From the NCBI RefSeq assembly GCF_001676705.1, contig NZ_CP016170.1, positions 1,550,001-1,614,000 on the forward strand: a stretch of 64,000 nt of DNA. Reading direction: 5' to 3'. The stretch's first letter is position 1. Every line of letters begins with the position of its first letter. This DNA comes from Bordetella bronchialis. GTDB lineage: Bacteria > Pseudomonadota > Gammaproteobacteria > Burkholderiales > Burkholderiaceae_B. The notes beneath the pieces are model-generated. The model was not told the DNA's origin, did no database searches, and was given only the letters and a program-made list of their open reading frames with translations. Below are positions 61,327 to 64,000 of the stretch, one piece after another. A program made the translations under genes and the position numbers.

Positions 61327-62292
61327 ATGCGCAATACCTTCCTGGACTTCGAACAACCGCTGGCCGAGCTCGACAACAAGATCGAACAGCTGCGTTTCGT
61401 GCAAGCCGACTCCGCGGTCGACATCTCCGACGAAATCGCGCGCCTGCAGCAGAAAAGCCAGGCCCTGGCCAAGGAGATCTACGGCAAGCTGACGCCATGG
61501 CAGACCGCCCAGGTGGCCCGCCATCCCCAGCGTCCGTACACCATGGACTACGTCCGCGAAATCTTCACGGACTTCCACGAACTGCATGGCGACCGCATGT
61601 TCGCCGACGACCAGTCCATCATCGGCGGCCTGGCGCGCTTCAACGGCACATCGTGCATGGTGATCGGGCACCAGAAGGGCCGCGACACCAAAGAGCGCGC
61701 CATGCGCAACTTCGGCATGCCGCGGCCGGAGGGCTATCGCAAGGCCCTGCGCCTGATGCGCCTGGCGGAAAAATTCGGCATTCCGGTATTCACCTTCGTC
61801 GATACCCCGGGCGCCTATCCCGGCATCGGCGCCGAAGAGCGCGGCCAGTCCGAAGCCATCGGCCACAATCTGTACGCCATGGCCGAGCTGCGCGTGCCCA
61901 TCATCGCCACCGTCATCGGCGAAGGCGGCTCCGGCGGCGCGCTGGCCATCGCCGTCGCCAATGCCGTGCTGATGCTGCAATACGCCACCTATTCCGTCAT
62001 CTCGCCCGAAGGCTGCGCGTCCATCCTGTGGCGCAGCGCCGACAAGGCGCCCGAGGCCGCCGAAGCGCTGGGCATCACCGCGCCACGCCTGAAGGACCTG
62101 GGCCTGGTCGACCGCGTGGTCAACGAGCCCGTCGGCGGCGCCCACCGCGATCCGCGCGTCATGGCGCGCCTGCTGCGGCGGTCGCTGGGCGATACCCTGC
62201 GCCAGCTGTCCGGCATGACCGCCGACCAGTTGGTGGAACAACGCCTGCAACGCGTCCTGGCTTACGGCCGCGTCCAGGAAGTGCGCGCCTGA
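61327..62292 (+). CDS. accA: Acetyl-CoA carboxylase carboxyltransferase subunit alpha
   Basis: A 321-aa subunit of the carboxyltransferase that makes malonyl-CoA for fatty acid synthesis; it pairs with AccD encoded elsewhere. Typical start [20 protein letters not shown], then [40 protein letters not shown] and [20 protein letters not shown] with the oxyanion glycine loop. The ATG at 61327 matches the family start; a longer ATG at 61300 is possible. Confidence 0.97.
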   Translation: MRNTFLDFEQPLAELDNKIEQLRFVQADSAVDISDEIARLQQKSQALAKEIYGKLTPWQTAQVARHPQRPYTMDYVREIFTDFHELHGDRMFADDQSIIGGLARFNGTSCMVIGHQKGRDTKERAMRNFGMPRPEGYRKALRLMRLAEKFGIPVFTFVDTPGAYPGIGAEERGQSEAIGHNLYAMAELRVPIIATVIGEGGSGGALAIAVANAVLMLQYATYSVISPEGCASILWRSADKAPEAAEALGITAPRLKDLGLVDRVVNEPVGGAHRDPRVMARLLRRSLGDTLRQLSGMTADQLVEQRLQRVLAYGRVQEVRA

Positions 62293-62310
62293 TCCTGCCA
62301 CGGTCCCGCC

Positions 62311-63399
62311 ATGGCGCCCGGCGACGAATCCGATAGCGCTGGCGCCGGCAAACCGGCCGCCGCGGGGGCCGCGGGGGCGCCGCCGTCCGCCGGTTCCTGG
62401 ATGGACGCCCGCCTGCTCGACCCGCTGCGCGCAACCATGGCGACCGTGCACCAGGCCGCGCTGCCCGCGGCCGTCGCCGTCAGCGGCGGCGCCGATTCCG
62501 TCATGCTGGCCGTGCACGCCGCCCAGGTTGCGCGCGAGACCGGCATTCCCCTGCATCTCTTCCACGTGCACCATGGCCTGTTCGAGCAGGCCGACGCGTG
62601 GGCCCAGGCCGTGCGCCGGCTAGGCGATACGTTGGGGCTGCCCGTCCATATCCTGCACGTCCAGGTTCCCACCGACGCGGGCACGGGCATCGAGGCGGCC
62701 GCCCGCCAGGCGCGCTATGCCGCCCTGGCTGGCGCGGCCGGAGCGCTCGGGGTGCGCCACATCCTGCTGGCCCATCATCGGGATGACCAGGCAGAGACCG
62801 TACTCCTGCGCCTGCTGCGCGGTGCCGGGCCGGCGGGCCTGGCGGCCATGTCGCCGCGCACCGAGCGCGACGGGCTGGTCTATCTGCGCCCCTGGCTGGA
62901 TGTGCCGCGCGACGTCATCCGTGCGGAGGCGGCCGCCTACGCCGCACGGGAAGGGTGGGCGCCCGTGCAGGATCCTTCCAATGCCGACGCGCGCTACACC
63001 CGCGCCGCCTTGCGCAACCTTCTGGTGCCGGCGCTGAACGCCCGCTGGCCGGGCTGGCAGGCCATCGTGGCCCGCCACGCACGGCTGGCGGAGGAAGCGG
63101 CACAGATCCTGGACGAGGTCGCCAGCCAGGACCTGGCGGCGCTGGAGCCTTCCGAGACCGGCGACAGCTTTTCCCTGGCCCGCTGGCGCCAGTTGTCGCC
63201 CCCCCGGCAGGCGCAGGTGCTGCGCTATTGGCTGGGACGGCAGGGCGCCCGCATGCCCACGGAGGCGCGCCTGGCGGAGCTGCTGAAGCAGTTGCGCCAG
63301 TTGCACAGCCTGGGGCACGACCGCCAGCTGGTATGGAATCACGCCCGCCATACCGTGCGCTGCGTGCGCGGGCGGGTCAGTGTCGGGCTGCGCGGCTGA
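62311..63399 (+). CDS. tilS: tRNA(Ile)-lysidine synthetase
   Basis: A 362-aa PP-loop ATPase that converts C34 of tRNA-Ile2 to lysidine so that AUA is read correctly. The PP-loop is AVSGGADSVMLAVHAAQV (SGGADS at about 58-63), then LFHVHHGLFEQADAWAQAV and ILLAHHRDDQAETVLLRLL. The second domain (DPSNADARYTRAALRNLLV) is present. It is shorter than E. coli TilS (432 aa) and seems to lack the C-terminal TilS_C domain. The first 30 residues are Ala/Gly-rich, and the true start may be the ATG at 62401. Confidence 0.95.
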   Translation: MAPGDESDSAGAGKPAAAGAAGAPPSAGSWMDARLLDPLRATMATVHQAALPAAVAVSGGADSVMLAVHAAQVARETGIPLHLFHVHHGLFEQADAWAQAVRRLGDTLGLPVHILHVQVPTDAGTGIEAAARQARYAALAGAAGALGVRHILLAHHRDDQAETVLLRLLRGAGPAGLAAMSPRTERDGLVYLRPWLDVPRDVIRAEAAAYAAREGWAPVQDPSNADARYTRAALRNLLVPALNARWPGWQAIVARHARLAEEAAQILDEVASQDLAALEPSETGDSFSLARWRQLSPPRQAQVLRYWLGRQGARMPTEARLAELLKQLRQLHSLGHDRQLVWNHARHTVRCVRGRVSVGLRG

Positions 63400-63609
63400 A
63401 CGTGGCAGAGAGTGCACGAGCGGCGTGCGCTCGGCAGCACGGGGCAGCGGGGAGGGGATGAGCCGCCAGCGACGGACAGCCCCTTGCGGGCGCCCCGGCA
63501 AAAAGCAGGAAAGCGCCGTGGCAGGGCGGTGGCGGCAATGCGCCGCTCCCGGGCGTCGCCACAGAGGCGGTCCCAGGCCCTGCCCGCCAGCGTTTTTTCC
63601 ACGGCACGC

Positions 63610-63615
63610 TAAAAT
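63610..63615 (+). promoter_or_regulatory. Possible -10 of lysC
   Basis: TAAAAT 52 nt before the lysC ATG, in the only A+T-rich stretch of the 267-bp tilS-lysC gap. No good -35 is visible at the right distance. The rest of the gap holds nothing recognised. Confidence 0.3.
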
Positions 63616-63666
63616 ACCCAGCTTTGCCTGCCGGGCATGACGGCAGATTTCCAGCCAGAGTACGAG

Positions 63667-64000
63667 ATGTCCCTGATCGTTCACAAGTATGGCGGTACCT
63701 CGATGGGCTCGGTCGAGCGCATCAAGAACGTGGCGCGCCGCGTCGCGAAGTGGCATGCCGCCGGCCACAAAATCGTGGTCGTGCCCTCCGCCATGGCAGG
63801 CGAGACCAACCGCCTGCTGGGCCTGGCGCGTGAGATCACGCCGCAGCCCGACGGCCGCGAACTGGACATGATCGCCGCCACCGGCGAGCAGGCATCCAGC
63901 GGCCTGCTGGCCGTGGCCCTGCAGGCCGAGGGCGTGCCCGCGCGCAGCTACGCCGGCTGGCAGGTTCCCGTGCGCACCGACTCGTCCTACACGAAGGCCC
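63667..64000 (+). CDS. lysC: Aspartate kinase (3' end outside window)
   Basis: The first 111 codons of aspartokinase, which phosphorylates aspartate at the head of the lysine/threonine/methionine pathway. The N-terminal kinase motif is IVHKYGGTSMGSVERIKNVA. Further conserved parts are KIVVVPSAMAGETNRLL and DMIAATGEQASSGLLAVALQ. The regulatory ACT domains lie beyond the right edge. SD is weak (AGAG). With dapA at 20.5 kb, two lysine pathway genes are in this window, but they are not linked in an operon. Confidence 0.97.
   Translation, partial: MSLIVHKYGGTSMGSVERIKNVARRVAKWHAAGHKIVVVPSAMAGETNRLLGLAREITPQPDGRELDMIAATGEQASSGLLAVALQAEGVPARSYAGWQVPVRTDSSYTKA

Noticed and set aside
1..64000. tRNA, rRNA, insertion sequence or prophage genes
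   Set aside because: Intergenic spaces were read for cloverleaf ends, transposase and phage motifs. None was convincing, though a tRNA scan could not be run.

Overview
The window is a high-GC (roughly two-thirds G+C) betaproteobacterial chromosome segment, most likely Alcaligenaceae and close to Bordetella/Achromobacter. This rests on three stand-alone Bug-type (tripartite tricarboxylate transporter) receptors, each beside metabolic or regulatory genes, and on a housekeeping order (dapA-bamC; trmJ/suhB; uppP/lpxH/ppi; cysS-alkA-accA-tilS-lysC) that I associate with Bordetella. Species cannot be fixed from the sequence alone. No rRNA, tRNA, CRISPR array, insertion sequence or prophage was seen.

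Layout. 1-10 kb: a sensor kinase cut by the left edge, a five-gene NitT/TauT-type ABC import operon with an amidohydrolase (minus strand), then a Bug receptor and a CaiB-type CoA transferase divergent from a LysR regulator. 11-13.6 kb: two tandem paralogous proteins of unknown function with effector-like architecture, preceded by a good match to the HrpL/BtrS-type ECF sigma box. 13.6-19 kb: an EamA exporter, several small unknown proteins, a DUF748-like protein, a Nudix hydrolase and a YpfJ metallopeptidase. 19-27 kb: housekeeping genes yciO, an M50 protease, dapA, bamC, roxA and mutS. 27.3-29.1 kb: a gene-free, densely repetitive block forming a giant imperfect inverted repeat with nested smaller repeats. 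29-36.7 kb: a LysR-controlled sulfur amino acid operon (thiol dioxygenase-like cupin, cystathionine beta-lyase-like enzyme, four-domain rhodanese, polar amino acid ABC importer). 36.9-41.3 kb: a Bug receptor, a BisC/TorA-type molybdoenzyme and an aspartoacylase-type deacylase. 41.3-45.9 kb: an ATP-grasp ligase translationally coupled to an aromatic amino acid decarboxylase-type enzyme, divergent from a DHA2-type MFS exporter. 46-50 kb: stress-type small genes (SRPBCC, histone-like DUF6496, dodecin), a flavin reductase, an ABM-domain membrane protein behind a near-perfect sigma-54 promoter, and an MscS channel. 50-52 kb: IclR divergent from a third Bug receptor. 52-64 kb: trmJ, suhB, a TerC-CBS membrane protein with a structured leader, uppP, lpxH, a cyclophilin, a TPR protein, cysS, a 3-methyladenine glycosylase, accA, tilS and the start of lysC.

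The strongest candidates for undescribed biology are: the sigma-boxed tandem effector-like pair (11.08-13.57 kb); the 1.6-kb palindrome with two 202-bp elements (27.4-29.0 kb); the decarboxylase/ATP-grasp/exporter trio (41.3-45.9 kb); and the sigma-54-controlled ABM membrane protein (48.5-49.2 kb). All functional assignments come from reading translated sequence and motifs; no database search was possible.
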